Positions 50,993-60,427 are shown, numbered from the stretch's first letter. The stretch: DNA of 64,000 nucleotides from Nostoc sp. NMS2 (GCF_017115105.1 NZ_JABXKH010000064.1:1-64000), one strand, 5' to 3'. Translations and numbers: made by a program. The notes: generated by a model from the letters alone, not told the origin.

Positions 50993-51559
50993 ATGTCCTT
51001 TGCAATTACCGATTTAGAGCAGCTACAAACCGAGCATCCAGAATGGCAGATGGAGTTGGTAGAGGGAAAAATCATAGTTATGGGGCCATCAGATTACGAG
51101 TCAGAGGAAATTGGCGCTCGGTTGAGTACCTTTTTGAATATTTGGGTAATGTCGCGCAAGCTAGGGCGAGTGACTGGCTCTGGCGCAGGGTTTATCCTAC
51201 CGAATATAGAAGAGAACGACTTGGAAAAAAGAAACTTGCGTGCCCCTGACGTGTCTTTTGTTCGGGCTGATCGCCTGAAGAAGACCAAGCGCGACTTTGT
51301 AGAGTTAGTTCCAGACCTAATGGTTGAGATTAAATCTAAAAGCGATAGAATCAAACCGCTTGAAGAGAAGATTGAGCTATTCTTGCAACTTGGGTCTACA
51401 GTCGGTATGTTGATTGACCCCAACAAATTGACAGTAACGGTTTATCGAATAAACCAAGCTCCAGTGGTATTGCAGACTGGCGACACACTCACACTACCTG
51501 ACTTGTTACCAGGTTGGGAACTGGCAATATCAGAATTGTGGCCACCTGAATTTGAATAA
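50993..51559 (+). CDS. Uma2 family endonuclease
   Basis: The 188-residue protein fits Uma2: MELVEGKIIVMGPSDYESEEIG, APDVSFVRADRLKK, LVPDLMVEIKSKSDRIKPLEEKI (P-D-x-x-x-E-x-x-S, PD-(D/E)XK nuclease) and LPDLLPGWELAISELWPP at the end. The E-x-K core is intact. Function not established; such genes are numerous in cyanobacteria. A strong hairpin (51589) follows and the pilin gene is 205 bp downstream. Confidence 0.9.
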   Translation: MSFAITDLEQLQTEHPEWQMELVEGKIIVMGPSDYESEEIGARLSTFLNIWVMSRKLGRVTGSGAGFILPNIEENDLEKRNLRAPDVSFVRADRLKKTKRDFVELVPDLMVEIKSKSDRIKPLEEKIELFLQLGSTVGMLIDPNKLTVTVYRINQAPVVLQTGDTLTLPDLLPGWELAISELWPPEFE

Positions 51560-51588
51560 GACACTTCCACAATCGAAGTTGAGAATCT

Positions 51589-51612
51589 AGCCCTTGGTTA
51601 ACACCAGGGGCT
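51589..51612 (+). promoter_or_regulatory. Hairpin between uma2 and pilA
   Basis: AGCCCTTGGT pairs with ACCAGGGGCT (ten pairs, one G-T) around a four-base loop. It lies 30 bp after the nuclease stop and 153 bp before the pilin ATG, with no T tract. It may terminate the nuclease transcript or sit in the pilin leader; pilA leaders in these organisms are reported to be regulated after transcription. Confidence 0.5.
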
Positions 51613-51764
51613 TAGTGATGTTTGTGCCATTTGGAATGCAAGGATTCTGGATTGTGTAACTGTATCTCTCCAAACTTTTTTTCTGAAGGTGATAGGAAAG
51701 CGATCGCAGTTGGGTAAGTTACATCTAGAACACCCAAGCACTTCCTACCCCCAGGAAAACACTT

Positions 51765-52313
51765 ATGAAAACCGAACTAAAAGCCAAATTTCTTCAACAC
51801 ATCCTTGACAAAAAGAAAGGAGAAGAGGGTTTTACACTCATTGAATTACTAGTAGTAATTATCATCATCGGTATTTTGTCTGCGATCGCACTGCCTTCTT
51901 TCTTGAACCAAGCTAACAAAGCCAAGCAGTCAGAAGCAAAAACTTATGTAGGTTCCATGAACCGCGCCCAACAAGCATTTTACTTAGAAAATGCTTCATT
52001 TACAAGTTCAATTGGTGCTTTAGGTCTTGGTATTGCAACACAAACCGTAAATTACAATTACCAGGTTACTCTGACCGGCACTAGTGTAGCAACCAACCAA
52101 GCAATAGTAAGAAATACCTCTGCGCCTCTCAAAAGCTATCTTGGTGGTGTAGAGGTGACAACCCAACAAACTACCAATGAAGCTACTACCGTAGCTGTTT
52201 TATGTGAATCTTCAGACGCTATGGTTAACGGTGGTACAAATGCAACCGGTACAGTTCCCTACACCGCTGGAGCACCTACATGTCCAGCCAACTTTATCTC
52301 TTTGGCTAAGTAA
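51765..52313 (+). CDS. pilA: Type IV pilin, major-pilin-like
   Basis: The 182-residue prepilin has a 22-residue leader ending in glycine (KKKGEEG) and the N-methylation motif FTLIELLVVIIIIGILSAIA with Glu5. Two cysteines (AVLCESS and APTCPANF) likely form the C-terminal disulfide loop, and the exposed part is rich in Thr and Ser, fit for glycosylation. It forms pili used in gliding and natural competence. The ogtA-like gene lies 139 bp downstream across a terminator hairpin. Confidence 0.93.
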   Translation: MKTELKAKFLQHILDKKKGEEGFTLIELLVVIIIIGILSAIALPSFLNQANKAKQSEAKTYVGSMNRAQQAFYLENASFTSSIGALGLGIATQTVNYNYQVTLTGTSVATNQAIVRNTSAPLKSYLGGVEVTTQQTTNEATTVAVLCESSDAMVNGGTNATGTVPYTAGAPTCPANFISLAK

Positions 52314-52363
52314 CCAACAAAGGACTAACAGTATATAAATTGTCTCTAAACCAGATATTTTCA

Positions 52364-52391
52364 AAAGTGGGTAGATGCTTCTATCCACTTT
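52364..52391 (+). terminator. Terminator after pilA
   Basis: AAAGTGGGTAGA (52364-52375) and TCTATCCACTTT (52380-52391) form a 12-bp stem with one wobble and a TGCT loop, followed by ATTTCC. It lies 51 bp after the pilA stop and 62 bp before the ogtA ATG, so it probably reduces read-through from the strong pilin promoter. Confidence 0.7.
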
Positions 52392-52452
52392 ATTTCCATT
52401 ATGTGAGTCGTTCACAATTAGATTACTCATAAAATTTTCTCAGAGAATTACA

Positions 52453-54672
52453 ATGATTACTGATATATATAATTGGCAAAACCAAGCTGAACAATACTTG
52501 ATTCAAGAAAAATATTCGCAAGCAGCACATTTATACGAACAAGCAATAGCAATAGAACCAAATGCTATTTCTTATTATTGGCATTTAGGACTACTATTGC
52601 TATTACAAGGGCAAGAAGCAGAAGCTCAAATGACTTGGATATTGCCAATGACAGAGGCAGATGAAGAACAGTTAAAAATCTGGACTAATGAACTATTTAA
52701 AGTTTTACAAATAGAAGCTGAAAGGCGTGAAACACTTGCGGAATATTCTCTAGCTTGGTTAATTCGCCAACACATGCGGGAAATTAATCCTAGTTATATA
52801 AATAATTTGCTTCAAATTATTATACTTTCTATCAAATTGGAAAAATTTGAAGAAATTGATAATTTGAATGAGTGGGGATTAATTGAAAGCTTAAACGCAA
52901 AAGAAAATCTAGAAATCGATCTCGAATTATTAATCCAAATTTTAAAAGAATTTTTAAATACTGTTCCTTTACATCCAATAAATCTAAATTTAATAGAAGC
53001 TAGTCTTCCTTATTTCTCTGATACTGACCAATGCTTCTCTATAGTGCTCCCTGCTGCTATCCAAATTGGTCATACTTTGCGGCAGCCTGTAGTAGCAGCA
53101 TCTCTACTAGAATTGCATTTACGATTGCAGCCAGATAATGTAGAAATTTTGCGGCACTTAGCAACTTTTTATCAAGATGCTCGTAATTATTCTCAAGGAA
53201 TAGAGACAGCTAGGTTGTGTTATTCTTTATCAGAAGGCTTGGCTGATAAAATTTTTGCCCTCCATTTGCTGCTAAGAGGTCTAATGTCAGCAGGGGGATA
53301 TTGGCAAGAGATATGTGCAACTTGTCAAGAATTAGAAACTGTATTTCAAGAGTTTATTAAAGCTCAACGAATTCCTTTAGAAGAAGGAAGAATATTACGG
53401 TTGCTTACGCCATCTTTTGCGATACCTCACATTAAAGATGCTCCTGCTGATTTCAGAGCTATTCATAACAAGGTAGCTGAGATTTTTAATAATTATATTC
53501 AAGCTTTTGCCCAATCAAAAGGAAAAAAATATTCTCACAAAATTATTAAGAATCGAGATTTATCTTACCCTAATAAGAAATTAAAAATTGGTTATATCTC
53601 TTACGTTTTCAGGAATCATTCTGTTGGTTGGCTAGCTCGCTGGTTATTTCAACATCATGCTCGAGATAAATTTGATATTTATACCTATTTTGTGAACTAT
53701 CAATTAGTAGATGATTTACTACAAGATTGGTATGTAAACAATGCGGGTAAGGCTCGTAAATTAGGTATGAATGGTCTAGAAATTGCTGAACAGATATATC
53801 AAGATGAAATTGATATTTTAGTTGACCTTGATAGCATCACCCTAGATATTACTAGTGAAGTGATGGCACTCAAACCAGCCCCAATTCAAGTTACTTGGTT
53901 GGGGTGGGATGCATCAGGCATACCTGCAATTGATTACTTTATCGCAGATCCTTACGTACTGCCAGATGATGCACAAGATTACTATACAGAGAAAATCTGG
54001 CGATTACCTCAAACTTACATAGCAGTAGATGGTTTTGAAGTTGGTGTACCAACTCTCCGCCGCGATGAATTAGATATTCCTATGGATGCCGTTGTATATC
54101 TCAGCGCCCAAAGAGGATATAAACGCCATCCAGAAACGACAAAGTGGCAAATGCAAATTATCAAACAAGTACCTAACAGCTACTTTTTGATTAAGGGGTT
54201 TGCTGAGGAGGAAACAATTAAACGCTTCTTTTACCAAATTGCCGAAGAAGAAGGTGTAGATTGTTCTCGGTTACGATTTTTACCAATAGTTTATTTAGAG
54301 TCAGTTCATCGTGCTAATTTAGGCATTGCTGATATTGTATTAGATACATTTCCCTACAACGGAGCGACAACAACCTTAGAAACATTGTGGATGGGTATCC
54401 CTTTAGTAACGCGAGTCGGCGAACAGTTTGCGGCTCGTAACAGCTACACCATGATGATGAATGCGGGTATCACAGAAGGCATTGCCTGGAATGATGAAGA
54501 GTATGTAGAGTGGGGTGTGCGCTTGGGGAAAGATGAGGCTTTACGCCAGCAAGTCGCTCTGAAGCTGAAAGCATCGCGGCAAACAGCACCGTTGTGGAAT
54601 GGCAAACAGTTTACCCGTGAAATGGAAAAGGCTTACGAGCAGATGTGGCAAAAGTATATTGAGGCAAAATAA
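52453..54672 (+). CDS. ogtA: SPINDLY-type O-GlcNAc transferase, OgtA-like
   Basis: From ATG 52453 the protein has 739 residues. N-terminal TPR-like helices (WQNQAEQYLIQEKYSQAAHLYEQAIAIEPN, residues 5-35 onward) precede a GT41 region: KLKIGYISYVFRNHSVGWLARWL, APIQVTWLGWDASGIPAIDYF, LDIPMDAVVYLSAQRGYKRHP, and IVLDTFPYNGATTTLETLWMGIPLVTRVGEQFAARNS. In Nostoc punctiforme ogtA is needed for hormogonia, motility and accumulation of PilA. The adjacency to pilA supports the same role. The upstream M at 52375 lies in the terminator and is rejected. Confidence 0.88.
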   Translation: MITDIYNWQNQAEQYLIQEKYSQAAHLYEQAIAIEPNAISYYWHLGLLLLLQGQEAEAQMTWILPMTEADEEQLKIWTNELFKVLQIEAERRETLAEYSLAWLIRQHMREINPSYINNLLQIIILSIKLEKFEEIDNLNEWGLIESLNAKENLEIDLELLIQILKEFLNTVPLHPINLNLIEASLPYFSDTDQCFSIVLPAAIQIGHTLRQPVVAASLLELHLRLQPDNVEILRHLATFYQDARNYSQGIETARLCYSLSEGLADKIFALHLLLRGLMSAGGYWQEICATCQELETVFQEFIKAQRIPLEEGRILRLLTPSFAIPHIKDAPADFRAIHNKVAEIFNNYIQAFAQSKGKKYSHKIIKNRDLSYPNKKLKIGYISYVFRNHSVGWLARWLFQHHARDKFDIYTYFVNYQLVDDLLQDWYVNNAGKARKLGMNGLEIAEQIYQDEIDILVDLDSITLDITSEVMALKPAPIQVTWLGWDASGIPAIDYFIADPYVLPDDAQDYYTEKIWRLPQTYIAVDGFEVGVPTLRRDELDIPMDAVVYLSAQRGYKRHPETTKWQMQIIKQVPNSYFLIKGFAEEETIKRFFYQIAEEEGVDCSRLRFLPIVYLESVHRANLGIADIVLDTFPYNGATTTLETLWMGIPLVTRVGEQFAARNSYTMMMNAGITEGIAWNDEEYVEWGVRLGKDEALRQQVALKLKASRQTAPLWNGKQFTREMEKAYEQMWQKYIEAK

Positions 54673-54676
54673 GCTC

Positions 54677-54733
54677 GTAGTGAGGACTTTAGTCCTCAAA
54701 ATAGATGTTAATAAGGGCTAAAGCCCTTACTAC
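54677..54733. repeat. Convergent REP pair beside the RAYT gene
   Basis: GTAG (54677-54680) with stem-loop TGAGGACTTTAGTCCTCA (54681-54698), then TAAGGGCTAAAGCCCTTA (54712-54729) with CTAC (54730-54733). It lies 4 bp after ogtA and 5 bp before the RAYT stop and may end both transcripts. Confidence 0.85.
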
Positions 54734-54738
54734 GAACA

Positions 54739-55371
54739 TTAAAAATTATCCCAGTCTTTGCCATAATCTTGTACTGGATACTGAGTCCAAGAATCACGCA
54801 GCCATTGCCGTCCACAAGCTTGTAAATACCAGTGAACACTACTTTCAACCCAGTCATAAGGAGATTTGACTAAACCATGTTTAACTGGGTTGTAATGAAT
54901 ATAGTTAACAGTTGTATAGTAATGTCTTTCCGAGCGAATAGCGCGATCGCTCCAACGATACCAAATTTTTCTCTTAGTTACATTGTCTTCTATATTCCAC
55001 CGGCGAGAAACTACACCATGTATTCTGCGAAACAAGTCACCTAATACATCAAAATTTTCAACATAAACCAATAGGTGATAGTGATTAGGCAAAATAACCC
55101 AAGCACATATTCTTAAGTTTGTAGTGAGCGCTTCAGCGCTCGTCTCTTCATTTCCACTCACACCAAACCTATCAAAAACCATATCTAGCAATTGCTGACG
55201 ACGGGATTCAGTGTGTATATGACACTGATGCTCGTAACAAGCTGCTGTTAATAAATAAAATTGCTTATCTTGCACAGGATGTGGTGGAGAGTGGGGTGGA
55301 TAACCCTGCCTTAAGCGATATTTAACTAGTTCAGCTTTTTGCTCTGTTGTGAGCTTGCGATATTCATACAT
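54739..55371 (-). CDS. REP-associated tyrosine transposase (RAYT), Y1_Tnp domain
   Basis: The 210-residue protein has the HUH motif LPNHYHLLV (His97, His99) and YIHYNPVKHGLV with the probable catalytic tyrosine at 157, as in RAYT/TnpA-REP proteins, which nick single-stranded REP hairpins at a GTAG foot. An insertion of about 15 residues (SGNEETSAEALTT, residues 72-84) just before the HUH strand is encoded by a REP hairpin in the same orientation as the repeats flanking the gene. Both ends of the gene carry REP units, the usual context of RAYTs. The reading frame is intact, so the protein may be active. Confidence 0.92.
   Translation of the reverse strand: MYEYRKLTTEQKAELVKYRLRQGYPPHSPPHPVQDKQFYLLTAACYEHQCHIHTESRRQQLLDMVFDRFGVSGNEETSAEALTTNLRICAWVILPNHYHLLVYVENFDVLGDLFRRIHGVVSRRWNIEDNVTKRKIWYRWSDRAIRSERHYYTTVNYIHYNPVKHGLVKSPYDWVESSVHWYLQACGRQWLRDSWTQYPVQDYGKDWDNF
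55121..55142. repeat. REP hairpin inside the RAYT coding sequence
   Basis: GTAG (55121-55124) followed by TGAGCGCTTCAGCGCTCG (55125-55142) has the same layout as the flanking REPs (compare TGAGCGATTTATCGCTCA at 1900). It encodes residues 77-84 (TSAEALTT) of the transposase in frame. Confidence 0.85.
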
Positions 55372-55378
55372 ATATTTT

Positions 55379-55480
55379 TAAGCACTAAAGTGCTTACTAC
55401 AAACAATTCAAAAGTTCGTAGTGAGGACTTTAGTCTTCCTCCTTTGAAATGATAAATTTAAGCACTGAAGTGCTTACTAC
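55379..55480. repeat. Three REP hairpins upstream of the RAYT gene
   Basis: Units lie at 55379-55400 (stem TAAGCACTAAAGTGCTTA then CTAC), 55418-55439 (GTAG then stem TGAGGACTTTAGTCttC, slightly decayed) and 55459-55480 (TAAGCACTGAAGTGCTTA then CTAC). The last ends 4 bp before the stop of the 1562-residue gene, probably serving as its terminator, and the first starts 8 bp upstream of the RAYT start. Confidence 0.85.
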
Positions 55481-55484
55481 AAAC

Positions 55485-58400
55485 TTATTTTGCAATCAAG
55501 CTATCTACATCGCAGGATGGAAGATTTTCTGCTTTCGCGTGTGCGATCGCCTGTTGATTGTCTATTGCTAAAGCAATTCGAGTATTAATTCTAGGCAAAA
55601 TAGTTTTCCATTGTGTATCACTTATCTTCCCTAGCAGAGAAATTTCTGGCCCCTCAGTTATATCTACATCATCTTCCATGAGCAAATTCATGGTCAAAGA
55701 GGATAAAAGCATATCCGCTTCTTCTTCAGGGATATTTTGACTATCTATCAGAAGAGTTAAACGACTTTTATCTGGGTGAGTAGTAAGAGTACAAATAACA
55801 CTTGCTAAATCTTGATATAGTAGGTCTTCTGGCTGTAACCAGTCAGGGAAAATAACTAGATTAATATCTCCTAAGCGGAAATTTTGACTCAGAGTATCTG
55901 CAAGATATTTACTAAATAATTCTTGGAAGAGACTACCTATCTTAGCTGAGTAAGAGCGACTATCTAGAAAACTAGGATTACCTTGCATTTTTTCCTTGAT
56001 TTGGGCGCTCTTTTGTTGGCGTAATTGAGGATTAATTCCAAGTGCGATCGCTAACTGTATATAAGATTCTTCACTATCCGCAACTAAATCAGAAACATCT
56101 AGTGCTTGCACCATTGCAGATCCCATTGCAGAGCGAAAAGTGTTTCCCTGTCTAGCAATTACTGGCAGATTAACTTGTAGTGGTTCTACTAAAGAAGTTG
56201 TTCCCGCAAATGGATAGGAATCTAGATAGACATCAGCAATTTTGAAGTATTCTTTAACTTCTTCCCGGTTTGGCACTGGCTGAGGATCTAAAACTATTAA
56301 TTGGTCTGCTGGTATCCCATGCTTTGAGAACACTTTCATTAAGTGATTTACAAAAGCTTTTTTAGGATAATTGTTTGACCAATTCGGGCCAAATGGCAGA
56401 AGTACTAAAACAGAGTTGGGAACTCCAGAAATTATTTTTGCCCATGTATTAATTAGTTCAGGGATGATTTTGAAGAAGTTAGCGCCAGAGATAAAAATAA
56501 CTGATTCTTCAGAAATATATAAACTTTCTCGATCAACTTTGATAGTTACATTTTCTTGCTCATTACCATAACTAAAGCAATGAGCAGTTCCTTCTAGCTT
56601 CACCAATTTTTCTCGATATTGTTGTTCTGAGGTTGCTGATGGATCGGTGTGCGTACCTGAGATATAATAATCAATATACCGCATTCCTGTTGTAACAACA
56701 GATCCGCCACTAGTAACTTGTATTCTCGCTAATCTATGCATTGATAAGAGGCAGATTTGATTCGTTACCGCAGTCACATTAGTAGCAATGAATAATATAT
56801 CTAGGTCATCAGCACGAATAGTATTTGCTTGTTCTGCTAAATCTTGTGGCAACAGCTTAAAGGAGTTGGCACAACTTTGGCAATATTCCTCTAAAGGATG
56901 ACCAGTTTGATTTAGAGAGTACAAAATTACTTCAAAGTAGCGGCTGATATATTCATAGAGAGGAAGTGTAGCAAATGTTTCTGCTGAAGGCAAAAAATAT
57001 GCTGCCAGAATACCCATCCGAATTTTTTTTCTGGTTACAGGTCTATCGTCAAATTCATAGTTGACTTGATGACCATTAATTTTCAAGAAAAAATCTAGTA
57101 TTTCTCCACGTTTAACATAGATATCTTTAAGATTAGCTTCATTAAAGTATAGAGGTATAAAATTACCCATTTGGACAAAAGATTTAACTACTTCATGCCA
57201 TAACAGAGAATCTTGATTCTGAAATATGGATGTGTGTAAGTAATCAACCCACCCCTGCATATAGTGATAGTAGTTCTCTGCTTCTCCTACTTCTTGAAAG
57301 TAAAGTTGAGGTTGAAACAGGAATTTTAAATAGTCATTAATAAACCATGTTGGAATATTAGATATGTCATGCTGTAAGGGTAACTGGTCAGCACAACGAT
57401 ACAGCATAGCTACCAATATATACTGAACCGCTTTTGGCTTATTGAGGCCTCTAGAAATATGTGTAGTGACTTCATCTACAAAAACTTGTTCACTAGGAGT
57501 AAATACTTCATTTTTTATACCGCTATTGAGCAATATTTGATGTGCTTTACCCAAATCGCCTAAGTACACACTTTCAATTTCCGAATCCGATATTTTCAGC
57601 CATTGCTGGGCAATTTGATAACGAGTCTGACGGATATTTGCTATTGCTGTACGGCTCGGATCTTGTTGATATTGTTTGACATAAGTAGAAATTTGAGAAA
57701 AAACATCTTGTTCTTGACTTTGAATATATACATTAACTTCAGGAGCGAATTGTTTCTGAATTTCCTGCTGATATTCTTGGGTTATTGGCAAATAATTTTG
57801 GCTTAAATTAGATACTGACTTAACTACAAGCAATTCAGCCCTGACATGAATTACTCCATCAGGAGATTCTTCATGTTCAAGTTTCACAGCTTTAAACTCG
57901 CCTTGAAATCCATATCTTTTACAAAGTTCTATATAAGCTGGAAATTCACTACAGTAATACAGAAAAGAATTAATATTCCAAAAACTGATATGAGTGGGGT
58001 CTTGAAAAGCTCCTCGTCCATCTGTAGATGGCACACGAATGTCAACTTTTGCACCAGGTTTACAGACTCTCCAAATCTCATTCATTGTATGAATTCGGTC
58101 ATAGAGATGTTCGATAATGTCGTGCGCTCTTAATTCATCGACTGAGCTATCAGGAAAAGGAAATTCTTTACTGAGATCGGCAACAATATCAACACCAACA
58201 CCAGGAGCAATATCTACGCCAATGAAATCTTTAGGCTTATGAATTCCACAGCCTATGTCTACACGCAATATATCTGTTTGTGTTCTATAATTTTGATATT
58301 TCGTTGATAACTTATCTTGCATTTGAATCTCCATCTTTATAAAATTTATAATCCGCTCAGTTGCCTTACCGTCTAGTTCGCCTAAGTATTGTTGTGTAAA

Positions 58401-60173
58401 TAGCTTTTGTTTTTTATGCTGGCGATTTCTTTCCTCATCATCACTGTTTAGCTTTTCAATTGCCGGAATTAATTCTTCGCGATTATATACCCCTATTGCT
58501 GCACCTTCTATGGCATAAGGCTTATAATCTCTCATTCCTAACAAATCTAAAAAAATACAAGGCTTACTCAGTGCGATCGCATAACTTAGTACACTGGTTG
58601 CTCCGCCAATAACAATATCACTTTCTGCAATTTGATCGAGTATATTACTGGAGTTATCAATCTTGACGTTGATGCCAACGAGATTAGCTAAGTCGCGCAA
58701 GTAATCCATGTTTTCAGCACCATGAGGTCTGATAACAATCTCAACATGCAATTGCTTGGCTGCTTCCAGAAGCGTTTCATACAAATAATGGTAAGACTTA
58801 TGTGTTGATGTACTTAAAAATAGTAAATGCCTTTGCACATGGGCAACCTGTTTTGTTTTTCCACTGCCGAGATACTGTCTAATCTCCCTTTCAATCCAAG
58901 GCCAGCCTGTAGGAATAACTTGTTTCGCTGACCAACCAAGATTTTCTACATAATAATGCTGACCATACGAACCCCATGTAGCCACATAATCAGGTCTAGT
59001 TTCAGCATAATTATGCTGCCAGTAATGCATATCAGAACGTTCATTTTTTGATATTTGAGTATCGGGAGACCCATGCTCAATTACAAGTTTTTTAATTCCA
59101 TGCAGTTTTGCTACTGCTCCCAATGAACGCGCTGCTAGTGAGACTTCTTCCGCCATCACGATAAATTTAGGTTGCACCTGAGCTAGTACCCAGTGAGAAC
59201 ATTCTATCCAAGCACCAACAAAGGGAATATCAAAGCTTAGTAAAAGGTCTACTCTTGATTGAATAATTTTCCAGATGTCTAGCGGATAGTCTAAGAAAGC
59301 ATGGGAAAACCGCCGATCGTTCAAAATGTGATTAATTTGTATTGAACTTACATTGTTTAAATCCTGAATGAGAGGAACGGGAATTGAATCTGAAGCATCA
59401 TGCCATCCCAACCATAGATTCTGTTGAATTAAATCTAGTGTTTTGAGATTAAAAGAATTTGCCAATGCTTCACCAATAGGTGCATAATTTTTTAGGAAAT
59501 TATTTTGTAGTGCTAATAAAACATCTGATTTTAATGAGTTTTTAGTTGGGAAAACTGCGGATCTTTGCCGATCTTGAGGCTGCCAAGGCTGATATTGTGA
59601 TCTATAAATTAAGTCAATCTGCTGCTCTTGAACATTCGATGATTCTAAAGTATTAGGAATTTCTAAATCTTTGATAATTACTCCTATATTTCTCATGGAA
59701 CCCCAGACTTGATTTTCATAATTAGTCTGAGGTGGAGGAGCCAAACCCCACTGTGTTACAGCAGTAAATGGTGATTGGTTTACCCAAATTTCTTTGGGTT
59801 GGTATTTTTGCAGAATTGCTACTGCAAGATGATAGGAAGTGACAGCTTCGTAGAAAAAATAGTAGAGCAGATGAAGAGAACAAGATAAAATATCAATATC
59901 TTGATAAATTAGTGATAGACCGTAATCAGGGCCAACCTGTCGCAAAGTTTGTTCAAATTTACATCTTAGATATTCTGCTTCATTGGCAATAGTACAAAAA
60001 TCTAATTGCCGATATAATTCTACTGCATCATCAGCAGGAATTCCTGCTGAACAAAAAACTAAATGAGGCTCAATTCCTGAATAAATAACTCTACCTTCTT
60101 TTAATAGCTCTGGGTGTGCAATTAGCCACTCAGCATCTGCAATTGTATATGCTAGGTATAATCTATCAACCAT
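55485..60173 (-). CDS. Three-module transferase: GT-B-like / SAM methyltransferase / SPINDLY-like
   Basis: The 1562-residue protein has three recognisable parts. Residues about 1-610 contain a capsule/glycerophosphotransferase-like GT-B region (QRHLLFLSTSTHKSYHYLYE, VIRPHGAENMDYLRDL, SDIVIGGATSVLSYAIALSKPCIF). Residues about 636-795 form a class I methyltransferase (LRVDIGCGIHKPKDFIGVDI, DELRAHDIIEHLYDRIHTMNE, KPGAKVDIRVPSTDGRGAFQ). Residues about 1045-1430 resemble the SPINDLY/GT41 domain (ARIQVTSGGSVVTTGMRYIDYY, FKIADVYLDSYPFAGTTSLVEPLQV). A C-terminal 130-residue segment is unidentified. It likely builds and methylates a surface glycan or glycoprotein. No signal peptide, so cytoplasmic. 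Confidence 0.85.
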   Translation of the reverse strand: MVDRLYLAYTIADAEWLIAHPELLKEGRVIYSGIEPHLVFCSAGIPADDAVELYRQLDFCTIANEAEYLRCKFEQTLRQVGPDYGLSLIYQDIDILSCSLHLLYYFFYEAVTSYHLAVAILQKYQPKEIWVNQSPFTAVTQWGLAPPPQTNYENQVWGSMRNIGVIIKDLEIPNTLESSNVQEQQIDLIYRSQYQPWQPQDRQRSAVFPTKNSLKSDVLLALQNNFLKNYAPIGEALANSFNLKTLDLIQQNLWLGWHDASDSIPVPLIQDLNNVSSIQINHILNDRRFSHAFLDYPLDIWKIIQSRVDLLLSFDIPFVGAWIECSHWVLAQVQPKFIVMAEEVSLAARSLGAVAKLHGIKKLVIEHGSPDTQISKNERSDMHYWQHNYAETRPDYVATWGSYGQHYYVENLGWSAKQVIPTGWPWIEREIRQYLGSGKTKQVAHVQRHLLFLSTSTHKSYHYLYETLLEAAKQLHVEIVIRPHGAENMDYLRDLANLVGINVKIDNSSNILDQIAESDIVIGGATSVLSYAIALSKPCIFLDLLGMRDYKPYAIEGAAIGVYNREELIPAIEKLNSDDEERNRQHKKQKLFTQQYLGELDGKATERIINFIKMEIQMQDKLSTKYQNYRTQTDILRVDIGCGIHKPKDFIGVDIAPGVGVDIVADLSKEFPFPDSSVDELRAHDIIEHLYDRIHTMNEIWRVCKPGAKVDIRVPSTDGRGAFQDPTHISFWNINSFLYYCSEFPAYIELCKRYGFQGEFKAVKLEHEESPDGVIHVRAELLVVKSVSNLSQNYLPITQEYQQEIQKQFAPEVNVYIQSQEQDVFSQISTYVKQYQQDPSRTAIANIRQTRYQIAQQWLKISDSEIESVYLGDLGKAHQILLNSGIKNEVFTPSEQVFVDEVTTHISRGLNKPKAVQYILVAMLYRCADQLPLQHDISNIPTWFINDYLKFLFQPQLYFQEVGEAENYYHYMQGWVDYLHTSIFQNQDSLLWHEVVKSFVQMGNFIPLYFNEANLKDIYVKRGEILDFFLKINGHQVNYEFDDRPVTRKKIRMGILAAYFLPSAETFATLPLYEYISRYFEVILYSLNQTGHPLEEYCQSCANSFKLLPQDLAEQANTIRADDLDILFIATNVTAVTNQICLLSMHRLARIQVTSGGSVVTTGMRYIDYYISGTHTDPSATSEQQYREKLVKLEGTAHCFSYGNEQENVTIKVDRESLYISEESVIFISGANFFKIIPELINTWAKIISGVPNSVLVLLPFGPNWSNNYPKKAFVNHLMKVFSKHGIPADQLIVLDPQPVPNREEVKEYFKIADVYLDSYPFAGTTSLVEPLQVNLPVIARQGNTFRSAMGSAMVQALDVSDLVADSEESYIQLAIALGINPQLRQQKSAQIKEKMQGNPSFLDSRSYSAKIGSLFQELFSKYLADTLSQNFRLGDINLVIFPDWLQPEDLLYQDLASVICTLTTHPDKSRLTLLIDSQNIPEEEADMLLSSLTMNLLMEDDVDITEGPEISLLGKISDTQWKTILPRINTRIALAIDNQQAIAHAKAENLPSCDVDSLIAK

Positions 60174-60339
60174 TGAAGAAACCCTATATTATTGATTTAT
60201 TTTTTTGTATCCTGCTTAATTTAATTTCCTAGTTATATATCTCAATACTTCGGAGTTAAACTAAGCTTGAATGCTATGCATTTAAGTTTTTAAGTGTATA
60301 AATAACGCTAGCTGAGTATTTTTATTTATGTAAAGCTAA

Positions 60340-60370
60340 AGCCTGAAAATTAAAGAATTATTTTCAGGCT
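60340..60370 (-). terminator. Terminator of the sugar operon
   Basis: AGCCTGAAAAT (60340-60350) pairs with ATTTTCAGGCT (60360-60370), an 11-bp perfect stem. It is 57 bp beyond the stop of the 60428 gene on its strand. It separates that operon from the giant transferase gene, whose start is 166 bp further on. The rest of 60174-60427 is AT-rich with nothing else seen. Confidence 0.75.
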
Positions 60371-60427
60371 TAATTACTCCACACCACATAGTACCCAGCA
60401 CTTGAAAAATTCTTTCAAAGTCAATAA

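Noticed and set aside
51560-51764. Riboswitch in the pilA leader
   Set aside because: A single strong hairpin is visible, but no known riboswitch core could be recognised.
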